Source: Kaistia algarum
GTDB lineage: Bacteria > Pseudomonadota > Alphaproteobacteria > Rhizobiales > Kaistiaceae
Assembly (NCBI RefSeq): GCF_026343945.1
Contig: NZ_JAPKNJ010000001.1
Coordinates: forward strand, 248,001 to 312,000
Direction of reading: 5' to 3'
DNA: 64,000 nt
Shown here: piece by piece, positions 7,707 to 14,910 of the stretch
Layout: each line of letters starts with the position of its first letter
Numbering within the stretch: the first letter of the stretch is position 1
Made by a program: the position numbers and the translations under genes
Notes under the pieces: generated by a model
Databases searched by the model: none
Told to the model about the DNA's origin: nothing
Seen by the model: the letters and a program-made list of their open reading frames with translations, nothing else

Positions 7707-8070
7707 CGTTTTTCCGATCCTCCTCGGCCTTGAGGCCGTTCAGCGTCTCGAAGGTCTTGGCGAGCACGGCGAGCATGCGCGCATCCTTCTCGTCGGCCCC
7801 GCCCTCGGCGCTGGCAAAGCGCTTCTCCAGATCGGTGATCTGGCGCTCGAAGGAGCGGAATAGCCGCGTCACCAGCGAGACGCGGTCGGCGGCCCGCAGC
7901 GCCGCGTCGCGGCCGGGAGCACGCGGCCGCGTCCAGCCCTCGCGCTTCGCCCGGCCGCGGATGCCACCGCTCGACATGCCGGTGCGCAGCCCGATCTCGA
8001 CCTCGTTCAATTCCCCCGCCTCCCAAAGCCGCCGCGCCTCGGCGATCTTCTCGGCGGAATGAGGCGGCAT
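7594..8070 (-). CDS. GTA gp1-like small terminase subunit
   Basis: The 158-aa protein starts with a helix-turn-helix-like segment 'AEKIAEARRLWEAGELNEVEIGLRTGMSSGGIRGRAKREGW'. A long charged helix follows ('RLFRSFERQITDLEKRFASAEGG.DEKDARMLAVLAKTFETLNGLKAEEDRK'), the arrangement expected of a small terminase that recognises DNA and recruits TerL. It is the first gene of the leftward GTA block. The chosen ATG (8068-8070) has AAGGAG six bases upstream. The longer frame to 8301 is translated repeat sequence and is not used. Confidence 0.82.
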   Translation of the reverse strand: MPPHSAEKIAEARRLWEAGELNEVEIGLRTGMSSGGIRGRAKREGWTRPRAPGRDAALRAADRVSLVTRLFRSFERQITDLEKRFASAEGGADEKDARMLAVLAKTFETLNGLKAEEDRKNDVAVDLDQLRQALAKRLERLDPGGAEPGGGDRAADAG

Positions 8071-8107
8071 GGCGGGCTCCTTTTGGGGCGGATCGTTCAG
8101 GGAAAGG

Positions 8108-8227
8108 CCCTCACCCCAACCCTCTCCCGCAAGCGGGAGAGGGGGCGCCAACGATCGGTGACGGCCCCCGACGCAGCTGCAGGTGGAACTCCCTCTCCCG
8201 CCTCGCTGGAGAGGGCTGGGGTGAGGG
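8108..8227. repeat. Palindromic repeat element 6 of 6
   Basis: The element begins CCCTCACCCCAACCCTCTCCC (8108) and ends GAGAGGGCTGGGGTGAGGG (8227), with inner stems in each half. It marks the upstream edge of the GTA block, between gp1 and the nucleotidyltransferase gene. Confidence 0.85.
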
Positions 8228-8384
8228 TCTTTCTTCCACAAACACAAAGATTGCGAACCCCAAAAACCCGGCGATTCCGCCTCGCCTGGCCGACGCAGCA
8301 CAACAGCCGAAGCGGGACGGAATCGCCGGCCGGCCCGGGGAGGACGGGCCGGGGTCGGAAGTCACCAACGATGAAAAGGGCAAA

Positions 8385-8407
8385 GAAAAAGCCCGCCGGA
8401 GCGGGCC
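8385..8407 (-). terminator. Intrinsic terminator of the nucleotidyltransferase operon
   Basis: Read on the minus strand, a GC-rich stem GCCCGC-TCCG-GCGGGC is followed directly by TTTTTCTTT. It lies about 5 bp after the stop of the minus-strand gene ending at 8413. Confidence 0.8.
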
Positions 8408-8412
8408 TTGGA

Positions 8413-9204
8413 CTAGTCACGATCGCGCGCGGCGCCCCGTTTTTCGATCTCGCGGATCATCCCGCCAAGCTGATGGTCGCGAAATCGAGGATCGAGCTGC
8501 TCGTCCCCCGCCAGGCGACGAACAATATCGAGCGCGTCGACGCCGAGTTCCCGGTCGGCGACACGGCCGAATGGATGCGAGCGCAGATAGGCGAAGAGCG
8601 CTCGAAGCGAGCGCTTCACTTCCCTGCGGTCATCGGCATCCAGCGCATCCTCCAGAAACACCTCGATCACGGCAATCGCCGCGTGAAGCTGCCGCCAGGC
8701 GAAGTCGTCGCGGCGCAGCGTGGCTGGGCTCAGCATGTTGCCGATCCGGCTCTGCAGGCAGAGCACCGGATGCAGAACGGGCACTTCGATCTCGACGGAA
8801 CGGCCATCCATCTCCGCCGCCAGCGCCAGCAGCGAAACGCCGGCTGCGAGATCCGCATGGGCTACGCCGAGAATGGCGTTCAGAAAGTCGATCGTAATGG
8901 CGCGGCCGCCGATATCGATCTGGACGATCGCCGTCTGCGGCGTGTTCATGTCGTTGCCGTCCGGCCGGCGGACAACGCCGCCGACAGCGTCAGCAAAGCG
9001 GTCGGCAGCGGCGGCGCTGCCGAAATAGTCGATGTCCTGGCTGGTGAACGGGCCGTTCTGCCTCAGATAGGGGTGGCGTTCGCGATAGAGCCAAGCCCAC
9101 AAATTCACAGCCTGCCCGCCGATGACAAAGGTCTCATCGTCGACAGTCAACTTCGATGCGATACGAATGACGTCTTCAGCGCCGAGCCGGCGATCGATGG
9201 TCAC
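8413..9204 (-). CDS. Nucleotidyltransferase-fold protein, AbiEii-like
   Basis: The 263-aa protein carries the minimal nucleotidyltransferase signature. 'FVIGGQAVNLWAWLYRE' supplies the Gly-rich turn, and 'FTSQDIDYFGSAAAADRF' carries the D-x-D metal ligands (DID) at about residues 56-58. A further strand 'AIVQIDIGGRAITIDFL' follows. This resembles AbiEii-type toxins of type IV toxin-antitoxin and abortive infection systems, which transfer nucleotides to an RNA or protein target. A 63-aa gene overlaps its start by 4 bp, as partner genes do. The toxin role is inferred. The fold call is firmer. Confidence 0.7.
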   Translation of the reverse strand: MTIDRRLGAEDVIRIASKLTVDDETFVIGGQAVNLWAWLYRERHPYLRQNGPFTSQDIDYFGSAAAADRFADAVGGVVRRPDGNDMNTPQTAIVQIDIGGRAITIDFLNAILGVAHADLAAGVSLLALAAEMDGRSVEIEVPVLHPVLCLQSRIGNMLSPATLRRDDFAWRQLHAAIAVIEVFLEDALDADDRREVKRSLRALFAYLRSHPFGRVADRELGVDALDIVRRLAGDEQLDPRFRDHQLGGMIREIEKRGAARDRD

Positions 9205-9392
9205 ACGGCCTGAAAGCGAATGCGCCGCGCCACGACCCTGGCCCGCGACGGATCGAAGGCGGAGAACAAGCCGTTCTCCTCGCCCACTTCCCGCGCCGCC
9301 GCATCCCCTTCCGCCAGACGCGCCTCGTCGCGCAGGCGAGACTCGTTCTTCTCGCGCTGACGATCGGCAATGCTGAAACTGGATAGAGACAT
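9201..9392 (-). CDS. Small partner protein of the AbiEii-like gene (putative antitoxin)
   Basis: This is a 63-aa, highly charged protein (MSLSSFSIADRQREKNESRL...) whose last codon overlaps the start of the nucleotidyltransferase gene in an ATGA junction. Most of the sequence is predicted helix rich in Arg and Glu. A longer frame to 9428 would place the start upstream of the best promoter, so I chose the ATG at 9390-9392. No family is recognised. The size, order and coupling resemble an antitoxin gene upstream of its toxin. Confidence 0.6.
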   Translation of the reverse strand: MSLSSFSIADRQREKNESRLRDEARLAEGDAAAREVGEENGLFSAFDPSRARVVARRIRFQAV

Positions 9393-9418
9393 GGCAGTCT
9401 GCCTATCAAGGGTCAGAA

Positions 9419-9448
9419 AGATAACCACTTTCCGCCCCGTTTCGTCAA
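9419..9448 (-). promoter_or_regulatory. Sigma-70-like promoter of the AbiEii-like pair
   Basis: On the minus strand TTGACG (9448-9443) is followed after 18 bp by TTATCT (9424-9419), about 27 bp before the start codon at 9392. A second, stronger-looking pair, TTGACA-17 bp-TACCTT, lies further upstream at 9576-9548 in the same direction. The rest of the 373-bp gap 9393-9765 shows no gene I can support. Confidence 0.5.
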
Positions 9449-9765
9449 GATGAGGCCGTTGGACAGGAGACCAACGCGCCAGGACGCAACAGGTTCAAAC
9501 CATATGGCGATCCCGGCGGCCGAACGCAACTGTCGGACTATGACGTAAAGGTACCGAACCAGCGTGGCGCTGTCAAGGATTTTATTCCTATGAGTAGGGA
9601 GGACGCGTCCCGAGTTCCGGCTTCGCCCTCTCATCCTCTGGACGGTCCCCCGATGACTCTGTCGTCAGATTGACGAATGGATCGGCACAACCGAAGATCG
9701 GCATAGGTTTGCGGTTCTTCGCGTCAATCGACGATCCGCGACGGCCAAATCAGGGGGCTAGCCAA

Positions 9766-10092
9766 ATGCTGACATTTCAAGACTCGATGCCGCGAACCGC
9801 CATCGTGATGTTGCTTTCGGCTGCGGTTGCCGGCTGTGGCATGACGGCGATCGGACCAAGCCGTTCGCTACAGCGCGCGGTCGATACGGAATTGCAGGTT
9901 GGCTCGTCCGCCAAGGAAATCGAGCGATTCCTCAGCCGAAATGTCGGTTACTGGTCGTGGGATGACGCACAGGATCGCTATGAGGGCATCATTCGCCTTG
10001 AGTCCAGCGAAAGCGTTAGTATCCAGATCGACGTCGACAAGCACCGGCGATTTGTGCGGGCTCACATTTCTACCGGCTGTAGCTGCCTCTAG
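9766..10092 (+). CDS. Small lipoprotein, hypothetical (first of a tandem pair)
   Basis: The 108-aa protein has an N-terminal signal ending in the lipobox 'AAVAGC', so Cys24 is the likely lipidation site and the protein should be anchored in a membrane facing the periplasm. The mature part carries 'ELQVGSSAKEIERFLSRNVGYWSWDDAQDRYEGIIR...SVSIQIDVDKHRRF', a small alpha/beta domain shared with the next gene. AGGGGG stands 9 bases before the ATG at 9766. No family name is recognised. The repeated 'G(S)SxxxIExFL' helix suggests a SmpA/OmlA-like small periplasmic domain, tentatively. Confidence 0.65.
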   Translation: MLTFQDSMPRTAIVMLLSAAVAGCGMTAIGPSRSLQRAVDTELQVGSSAKEIERFLSRNVGYWSWDDAQDRYEGIIRLESSESVSIQIDVDKHRRFVRAHISTGCSCL

Positions 10093-10113
10093 CATCATGG
10101 GCATGAAGCGCCG

Positions 10114-10431
10114 ATGCTTCTGCGCCTGATCTTCACGTCAGCCGTTGTTATTTGCCTTGGCTTCCTGGCGTAGGCTTGCCTGTCCGCCCGGATGGAGGCA
10201 TGGCGCCTGCGCCGGGAGATTGCCGAGGCGCTGCCGCCCGGCTCGACCCCGGAGAAAATCGAAGAGTTCCTGCAAACGCACACGACGCGGTGGTCTTGGG
10301 ATGCAGACAAGGGCGTCTATCGCAGCGTCCTCGACATCAAGCGCGCGCAGGGCGTCGACATCACGATCAAAGTCGAAAAGGACCGGCGGTTCTCGGACGC
10401 CAACATCCTAGGCTTCTATCGGACGCCGTAG
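10114..10431 (+). pseudogene. Paralogue of the preceding lipoprotein gene, interrupted by TAG in the signal peptide
   Basis: A frame beginning at ATG 10114 encodes a hydrophobic leader 'MLLRLIFTSAVVICLGFLA'. It meets a TAG at 10171-10173 and continues in the same frame as 'ACLSARMEAWRLRREIAEALPPGSTPEKIEEFLQ...WSWDADKGVYRSVLDIKRAQGVDITIKVEKDRRF'. The part after the stop is clearly homologous to the mature domain of the gene before it. Translation could restart at ATG 10192 and give a 79-aa protein without an export signal. Either the copy is dead, or a cytoplasmic form is made. Confidence 0.65.
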
Positions 10432-10507
10432 GCGCGGCAGCCCGGCCCCTCCCCGAGAGCGGTTCATGTCTCGTCGGAATCGGGGTCGATTACCGGCGCG
10501 CCCAAGC

Positions 10508-10627
10508 AAAACTCCGTCATCCCGGGCTCTTGACCCGGGATCCATTCAGCCGTGCTGCTGTTTATTGGAATACCCAACAATTCGGCTGTATGGATCCCGG
10601 CTTTCGCCGGGATGACGGCAGAGTTTG
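10508..10627. repeat. REP-like inverted repeat element
   Basis: An imperfect 120-bp inverted repeat. The left arm contains AACTCCGTCATCCCGGG followed by its own stem with CCCGGGATCC. The right arm contains TGGATCCCGGCTTTCGCCGG and ends GATGACGGCAGAGTT. CGTCATCCCGGG/CCCGGGATCC-type elements are common, dispersed repeats in alphaproteobacteria. It occupies most of the 233-bp gap before higA and could also end transcription from both sides. Confidence 0.85.
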
Positions 10628-10664
10628 TTGCGCCGACCGTGCTTCCATCAAAGCATGAACGACT

Positions 10665-10958
10665 CTAAGCCGCCACCGGCTCGATCGCGGCAATCTCTTG
10701 CCCCAGTCGTTCGGCCTCAATCTTGAGATCATAGCTGGTCTGCAGGTTCATCCAGAGCTGCGGCGTTGTGCCCAAGGCCTTGGCGAGGCGCAGCGCCGTG
10801 TCCGGGGTAACGGAAGTCTGTTCGGCCGCGAGGCGCTCGATCCGGGTGCGCGGGACGCCGATCTTGCGGGCAAGGGCTCCAGCGCTCATGCCATAGGGCG
10901 ACAGATATTCCTCCCGCAGGATTTCTCCGGGATGGACCGGGGGCAAAATAGACAACAT
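10665..10958 (-). CDS. higA: HigA family antitoxin (XRE-type repressor)
   Basis: The 97-aa protein has 'HPGEILREEYLSPYGMSAGALARKIGVPRTRIERLAAEQTSVTPDTALRLAKALGTTPQLWMNLQTSYDL', the standard HigA helix-turn-helix. It should neutralise the RelE-fold toxin encoded just upstream and repress the operon with it. I choose the ATG at 10956-10958, which has AAGGAGGG 8 bases upstream. An alternative ATG at 10991 overlaps the toxin stop by 4 bp and would add 11 residues. Confidence 0.92.
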   Translation of the reverse strand: MLSILPPVHPGEILREEYLSPYGMSAGALARKIGVPRTRIERLAAEQTSVTPDTALRLAKALGTTPQLWMNLQTSYDLKIEAERLGQEIAAIEPVAA

Positions 10959-10987
10959 GGCCTTTCCCTCCTTGGAATGGACCGGAT

Positions 10988-11272
10988 TCATGGATGGTAG
11001 TCGGCGATCTCGACGTTCACCGGGCCTGCGTCAGTCCACTCGAAGCAGATCCGATACTGGTCGTTGATCCGGATCGAAAACTGCCCCTTCCGATCGCCCG
11101 CCAATGCCTCAAGACGGTTCCCCGGTGGCGATCGCAAATCCGAAAGCGCGGCCGCGTTGTCGAGCAAAGTCAGCCTGCGAACTGCGCTTCGCACCAGGTC
11201 AGCCGGAAAGCCCTTCGCGGCCCGTCCGCTCGCGACGCTCTCCGTCAGCTTGTCGCGATAAGAACGGATCAT
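10988..11272 (-). CDS. higB: HigB/RelE family toxin
   Basis: The 94-aa protein has the RelE/HigB fold: 'RSYRDKLTESVASGRAAKGFPADLVRSAVRRLTLLDNAAALSDLRSPPGNRLEALAGDRKGQFSIRINDQYRICFEW'. The 'IRINDQYRICFEW' strand is the family's ribosome-binding, RNase active region. Such toxins cleave mRNA on the ribosome. The toxin-first order (higB then higA) is that of the HigBA type. Transcription probably starts between the two operator palindromes upstream of 11272. Confidence 0.92.
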   Translation of the reverse strand: MIRSYRDKLTESVASGRAAKGFPADLVRSAVRRLTLLDNAAALSDLRSPPGNRLEALAGDRKGQFSIRINDQYRICFEWTDAGPVNVEIADYHP

Positions 11273-11290
11273 CCCGCCGGCTCCATCCTT

Positions 11291-11345
11291 GTATCATGAT
11301 ATGATACCTCGGGGCCTGCAAGCACTACGTATCATGCCGTGATAC
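11291..11345 (-). promoter_or_regulatory. Twin operator palindromes of higBA
   Basis: Two copies of GTATCA-N5-TGATAC are seen: GTATCATGATATGATAC (11291-11307) and GTATCATGCCGTGATAC (11329-11345). Their centres are 38 bp apart and only 18 bp precede the higB start from the nearer one. Two matching palindromes are the normal arrangement for an autoregulated toxin-antitoxin promoter bound by HigA dimers. Confidence 0.8.
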
Positions 11346-11499
11346 AGGGATCGCACCGCGGCTGCACGGGATCGGATCGCATTCGGCGGGAAGGGCCATA
11401 GGCCTCTTTCCTTCCCCATATCCCCTCATCTCAATTGCCCTCCATAGTTGACGAAATAATAAACACAACTAATGATACCAATTCGGACCGGGGGCCACT

Positions 11500-12039
11500 A
11501 TGAAGACGAAGACGCGTGTCGCGGCGCTGTTGGCCGCGTTGATGCTTGGCGCGTGCGCTTCGCGGCCGGATGACATCGCGGCGGCCTATGTCTCGCCCCT
11601 GCCCTACCAGCAGCTCGATTGCCAGCAGCTTGCCGCCGAGGCGCAGCGTGTCTCGGCGAGCGCGGCGGTCGCCGCCGGGGCGCAGAACCAGCAGGCCAGC
11701 AACGACGCCGTCGCCACGACCATTGCCGTGGTGGTGTTCTGGCCGGCGCTTTTCCTGATCAAGGGCGATAATGCGAAGGCCGCCGAGGTTGCGCGGCTCA
11801 AGGGCGAGATGCAGGCTGTCGAACAGGCGTCGATCGCCAAGCATTGCGACATAAGCTTCAAGGGCGGCCCTGCGGCGACGGCAGCCGGTGCGCCCAAGCC
11901 GGCGCCTCCGCAGGCCAAGGTCGTCCCGACGCCCCCGCAATCCTCGGCGCTGCCGGCAAGCCCTGCCACAGCCGTGAAACCGTCAGCGCAGCCCGTAGCC
12001 AAGGAGCCGGCCTCCGCCGCCGCTGCCCCTCAGAACTGA
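11500..12039 (+). CDS. Membrane-associated lipoprotein, hypothetical
   Basis: The 179-aa product starts MKTKTRVAALLAALMLGAC, a lipoprotein signal with lipobox LGAC (Cys19). The mature part has 'YQQLDCQQLAAEAQRVSASAA', then a hydrophobic stretch 'DAVATTIAVVVFWPALFLI' that may enter the membrane, then a helical segment 'NAKAAEVARLKGEMQAVEQASIAKHC'. A Pro/Ala/Lys-rich tail of about 55 residues closes it. This layout is common for proteobacterial envelope lipoproteins of unknown role. It stands alone, with its own ATG at 11500 after an AT-rich leader. Confidence 0.75.
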   Translation: MKTKTRVAALLAALMLGACASRPDDIAAAYVSPLPYQQLDCQQLAAEAQRVSASAAVAAGAQNQQASNDAVATTIAVVVFWPALFLIKGDNAKAAEVARLKGEMQAVEQASIAKHCDISFKGGPAATAAGAPKPAPPQAKVVPTPPQSSALPASPATAVKPSAQPVAKEPASAAAAPQN

Positions 12040-12477
12040 CCCCGAGCACGGGACGTTTCCAACACCTCTACCCCATCTCCAACTCGACTGTTGGAACCCC
12101 GCCTTTTCAAGGTGTTACCCCTCGTCACCGCCCATATGCCGCATCTGCCCTTCGATCCCGACGCCCTGAGAAGCTTCCCCCGCGCCCTCGTCGAGGCGGC
12201 GGCGCCGCTGTTCGATGGCAAGGCAGAGGCAGGATTCACCTGGTAGGAAATCGGCTGTACGCGCCGCCCGACCGGGGCAAGCGCGGGGTTGGAGCCCCCA
12301 CAGCCCCTTGCCCGCGCCCTGCCCCGGCCCGCCCTCCCGGGCGGCTCTCCGGTGCCGGCCCTCCACCGGCCCCGAAGGCGTTCGTCCTCGCCTTTCGGCG
12401 TGTCGCCGTCCGGCTGTCTCTGGTTCCGGCCCCTGCTCGGGTGGCGCGAACCGGTTGCCCCTCTTCGCGAAAGGGCC
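12040..12477. other. 438-bp GC-rich gap without a supported gene
   Basis: Many frames stay open here only because of the base composition, and none shows recognisable protein features. One short frame, ATG 12136 to TAG 12246 (36 aa, starting MPHLPFDPDALRSF), has coding-like codon use and could be a gene fragment. It has no ribosome binding site I can see. Confidence 0.4.
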
Positions 12478-13062
12478 CTAGTCGGCCCTCCCGCCCAGTT
12501 CGCGCATCGCCTGGATCCAGCCCTTGCGCACGCTTTCATCGACGCCCTCGACATTGCCGAGCAGCGTTTCGCGCACCGGCTTGATGCCGACGAAATTCAG
12601 GATGTTGCGCTCCATTCCGCGCAGCGCATGGGCGCCGAAATACCAGCGATAGAGGAAGGCCGGCATGCCCATGGTGACGACGAGGCGCGCCGATTTGCCG
12701 GCGAGCAGCTTCTTCGGGAAGCCGCCATGGCCATAGGCGAAGGCGATACCGGGGCGGAATATCTGTTCGAGAAAGCCCTTCACCAGAGCCGGCATCGTGC
12801 CGAGCCAGAGCGGGAAGATGAAGACGATATGGTCGGCGGCGAGCACCGCCTCGCTGGCCGGCTTCAGGCTGTCGGGGACTTCACCATGCTGAAAGTCCGC
12901 CTGGCTGCGCAGCAGCGCGAATTCGAGCGAGGCGATGCGGATGCGCCGCACTGCATGCCCCGCCTCCATGGCGCCCTCGGCATAGGCGTCGGCCAGCGCC
13001 CCGCAAAGATGCCCGCCGGCCGGGTCCGGATGCCCCTCGATGATCACGATCTTCTTGGCCAC
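12478..13062 (-). CDS. NAD(P)H-dependent flavin oxidoreductase (flavodoxin-2 fold)
   Basis: The 194-aa enzyme has the KefF/MdaB-type flavodoxin-like fold. 'KIVIIEGHPDPAGGHLCGALADAY' is the FMN phosphate loop. 'HIVFIFPLWLGTMPALVKGFLEQIFRPGIAF' contains the WxGxMPAxxKGFxDR-like core motif, and 'LVVTMGMPAFLYRWYFG' follows. It should reduce quinones or similar electrophiles using NAD(P)H. The GTG at 13060-13062 begins the conserved strand; a longer TTG frame to 13104 adds non-conserved residues. The MarR-type regulator gene lies just upstream in the same direction, which suggests a stress-response unit. Confidence 0.88.
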   Translation of the reverse strand: MAKKIVIIEGHPDPAGGHLCGALADAYAEGAMEAGHAVRRIRIASLEFALLRSQADFQHGEVPDSLKPASEAVLAADHIVFIFPLWLGTMPALVKGFLEQIFRPGIAFAYGHGGFPKKLLAGKSARLVVTMGMPAFLYRWYFGAHALRGMERNILNFVGIKPVRETLLGNVEGVDESVRKGWIQAMRELGGRAD

Positions 13063-13128
13063 GAAGCCGCCCAACCTCTGAATTGCCAGAAGGTTAGGCG
13101 ACAAGCGGCCGGCGTGAATTGATCGCGA

Positions 13129-13629
13129 TCAATCCGGCGTGTGGTGGATGCCGCTGGCGATCTGGCGGGCGAGCGCCACGAAAGCGGCCTGGTCCGCCTC
13201 GCTCAGCCCGGCCACCGTGCGGCGTTCCAGTTCGGCCCAGGCGGCGCGGGTGCGCTCGCGCAGCGCGCGGCCGGCCTCCGTCAGGTGCACCAGCTGGACG
13301 CGGGCGTCGTCGCCGGATTTGCACCGCGTCAGCAAGCCGGTTTCCTCCAGGCGGCGCAGCGACTTCGCGATGGTCGAATGGTCGAGGCGCAGCGCGTCGC
13401 AGAGCGCCTTCTGCGATTGGCCATCCTCGTCCCAGAGGCGCATCAGCGTCAGTTCCTGGCCAGGATGGAGGCCGAGATCGGCGAGAAGCGACGCCGCCAG
13501 GGCGCGATGCGAACGGGTGAGCGCGGCGATGGCGCAGCTCACCGGGAAGTCGGCGGCGAGGCCGGCTTCCGCCGCCTCGCAGCCATTCTTTGCCGTTTCG
13601 CAGGGATCCGCGACGGCTTCGTCGTGCAT
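13129..13629 (-). CDS. MarR family transcriptional regulator
   Basis: The 166-aa protein has the winged helix of MarR repressors: 'LHPGQELTLMRLWDEDGQSQKALCDALRLDHSTIAKSLRRLEETGLLTRCKSGDDARVQLVHLTEAGRALRERTRAAW'. The wing carries the usual D-x-R ('DDARVQLV'). Two Cys near the N-terminus and one in 'SCAIAAL' might sense oxidants, which is only a guess. It is co-oriented with the oxidoreductase gene downstream and follows the old yellow enzyme gene, so it may control one or both. Confidence 0.9.
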   Translation of the reverse strand: MHDEAVADPCETAKNGCEAAEAGLAADFPVSCAIAALTRSHRALAASLLADLGLHPGQELTLMRLWDEDGQSQKALCDALRLDHSTIAKSLRRLEETGLLTRCKSGDDARVQLVHLTEAGRALRERTRAAWAELERRTVAGLSEADQAAFVALARQIASGIHHTPD

Positions 13630-13637
13630 CGTGCCTC

Positions 13638-14714
13638 CTATTCGGCGGCTTCGCGCTCATCGAGCCGGGGATAGTCCGTATACCCGGCCGCGCTGCCGCC
13701 GAAGAATGTCGCCTTATCTGCTGTATTGAGTTCGGCGCCCGACTTCAACCGATCGACCAGATCGGGATTGGCGAGGGCGAAGGTGCCGATCGGCTCGATA
13801 TCGGCAATGCCGGCGGCGACTTCCTGGCCGATCTGGTCTCGCGTGCGGCCTGGACGAACGAGAAGCAGTGCATTCGGCCAGATCGCCCGGATGTCCTTCA
13901 ACAGCGCCTCGTCGCCGAAATAGAACAGGTGCAGATAGGCAAGATCGAGCTTCGCCAGTTCGCCGATGAGGTAGCGATAGAGCGCCGGGCCTTCGGGACC
14001 CTCGTCGAGGCCGCCGACGGCAAAGCCCGGCGACAGGCGGATGCCCGTGCGCTCCGGCCCGATCTCCGCCGCGACGGCCGCCGCGACCTCGATGACGAAG
14101 CGGGCGCGATTCTCGATCGAGCCGCCATATTCGTCGAGGCGGACATTGGCGTTCGGCGCCAGAAACTGGTTGAGCAGATAGCCGTTGGCGCCATGCAGTT
14201 CCACACCATCGGCGCCGGCGCGGATCGCGCTCGCCGCGGCGGCGCGGAAATCGGCGATCGTGTCGCGAATTTCCTCGGTGGTCAGCGCGCGCGGCACCGG
14301 CGAATCCTGCGGGCCGGTCGGCGTGAAGATCGGCTGACCCGGCGCGATCGCCGAAGGGGCCACCGGCTGGCGGTGATGCGGGGTGTTGTCGGGATGAGAA
14401 ATGCGGCCGGCATGCATCAGCTGGATGAAGAGCTTGCCGCCCTTGGCATGCACCGCGTCGGCGACCTGCCGCCAGCCGGCCTCATGCTCCGCCGTGTAGA
14501 TCCCCGGCGTCGCCATATAGCCCTGCCCGTCGGCCGAAGGCTGGGTGCCCTCGGTGATCAGCAGGCCGAGGGAGGCACGCTGGGCATAGTACTCGGCCGT
14601 CAGCGGCCCCGGCGTGCCGTCGGCACGGGCGCGGCTGCGCGTCATCGGCGCAAGCGCCAGGCGGTGCGGCAGCTGGACGCCGCCCAGTTCGATCGGATCC
14701 CAATGGCTTGTCAT
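13638..14714 (-). CDS. Old yellow enzyme family alkene reductase (NemA-like)
   Basis: The 358-aa protein is an FMN-dependent ene-reductase. Motifs: 'IELGGVQLPHRLALAPMTRSRA', 'LGLLITEGTQPSADGQGY', 'KLFIQLMHAGRISHPDN', and 'GADGVELHGANGYLLNQFLAPNANVRLDEYGGSIENRARF' with the His/Asn substrate pair. The barrel end is 'LANPDLVDRLKSGAELN'. It reduces activated C=C bonds or nitro compounds at NAD(P)H expense. The start at 14712-14714 begins the conserved fold. Two near-identical palindromic sites lie 80-130 bp upstream, suggesting repressor control. Confidence 0.93.
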   Translation of the reverse strand: MTSHWDPIELGGVQLPHRLALAPMTRSRARADGTPGPLTAEYYAQRASLGLLITEGTQPSADGQGYMATPGIYTAEHEAGWRQVADAVHAKGGKLFIQLMHAGRISHPDNTPHHRQPVAPSAIAPGQPIFTPTGPQDSPVPRALTTEEIRDTIADFRAAAASAIRAGADGVELHGANGYLLNQFLAPNANVRLDEYGGSIENRARFVIEVAAAVAAEIGPERTGIRLSPGFAVGGLDEGPEGPALYRYLIGELAKLDLAYLHLFYFGDEALLKDIRAIWPNALLLVRPGRTRDQIGQEVAAGIADIEPIGTFALANPDLVDRLKSGAELNTADKATFFGGSAAGYTDYPRLDEREAAE

Positions 14715-14795
14715 GTCCCGTCCACTTCCGAATTCGGATCGCCGCTCCACGGACAGCGCAAGGGCGCCCGCCCGGTCGGCCGACGGGGCGATTCG

Positions 14796-14844
14796 TGTGG
14801 CCGACCACATAAATATGGGAAGCGATTATGTGGCCGGCAACATA
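14796..14844 (-). promoter_or_regulatory. Paired operator-like sites upstream of the old yellow enzyme gene
   Basis: Two direct copies of TGTGGCCGRCMACATA are present: TGTGGCCGACCACATA (14796-14811) and TGTGGCCGGCAACATA (14829-14844), 33 bp apart. Each is itself palindromic. Together they also pair as a 13-bp inverted repeat around a 13-bp spacer. The regulator is not identified; the neighbouring MarR protein is one candidate. Confidence 0.6.
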
Positions 14845-14910
14845 TCAGATGGAAAAAAGTTTCCGCCCACGCCGGAAATTTCCGGCATGGGCATCGGGGA
14901 CACGTCAGCC

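Noticed and set aside
1-8227. The phage-like block as an ordinary prophage
   Set aside because: No integrase, repressor or lysis genes are seen. The order gp1-terminase-portal-protease-capsid-connectors matches the Rhodobacter-type GTA. The window contains only part of it, so a prophage is not fully excluded.
9413-9634. A 73-codon minus-strand frame upstream of the AbiEii-like pair
   Set aside because: It contains the promoter of the pair and ends inside it; no ribosome binding site and no protein pattern.
10097-10129. Alternative starts at ATG 10097 and 10103 for the second lipoprotein
   Set aside because: They are in a different frame from the leader and the mature domain.
12030-12554. 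A 174-codon minus-strand frame in the GC-rich gap
   Set aside because: Arg/Gly-rich shadow that overlaps the oxidoreductase gene; no recognisable domain.
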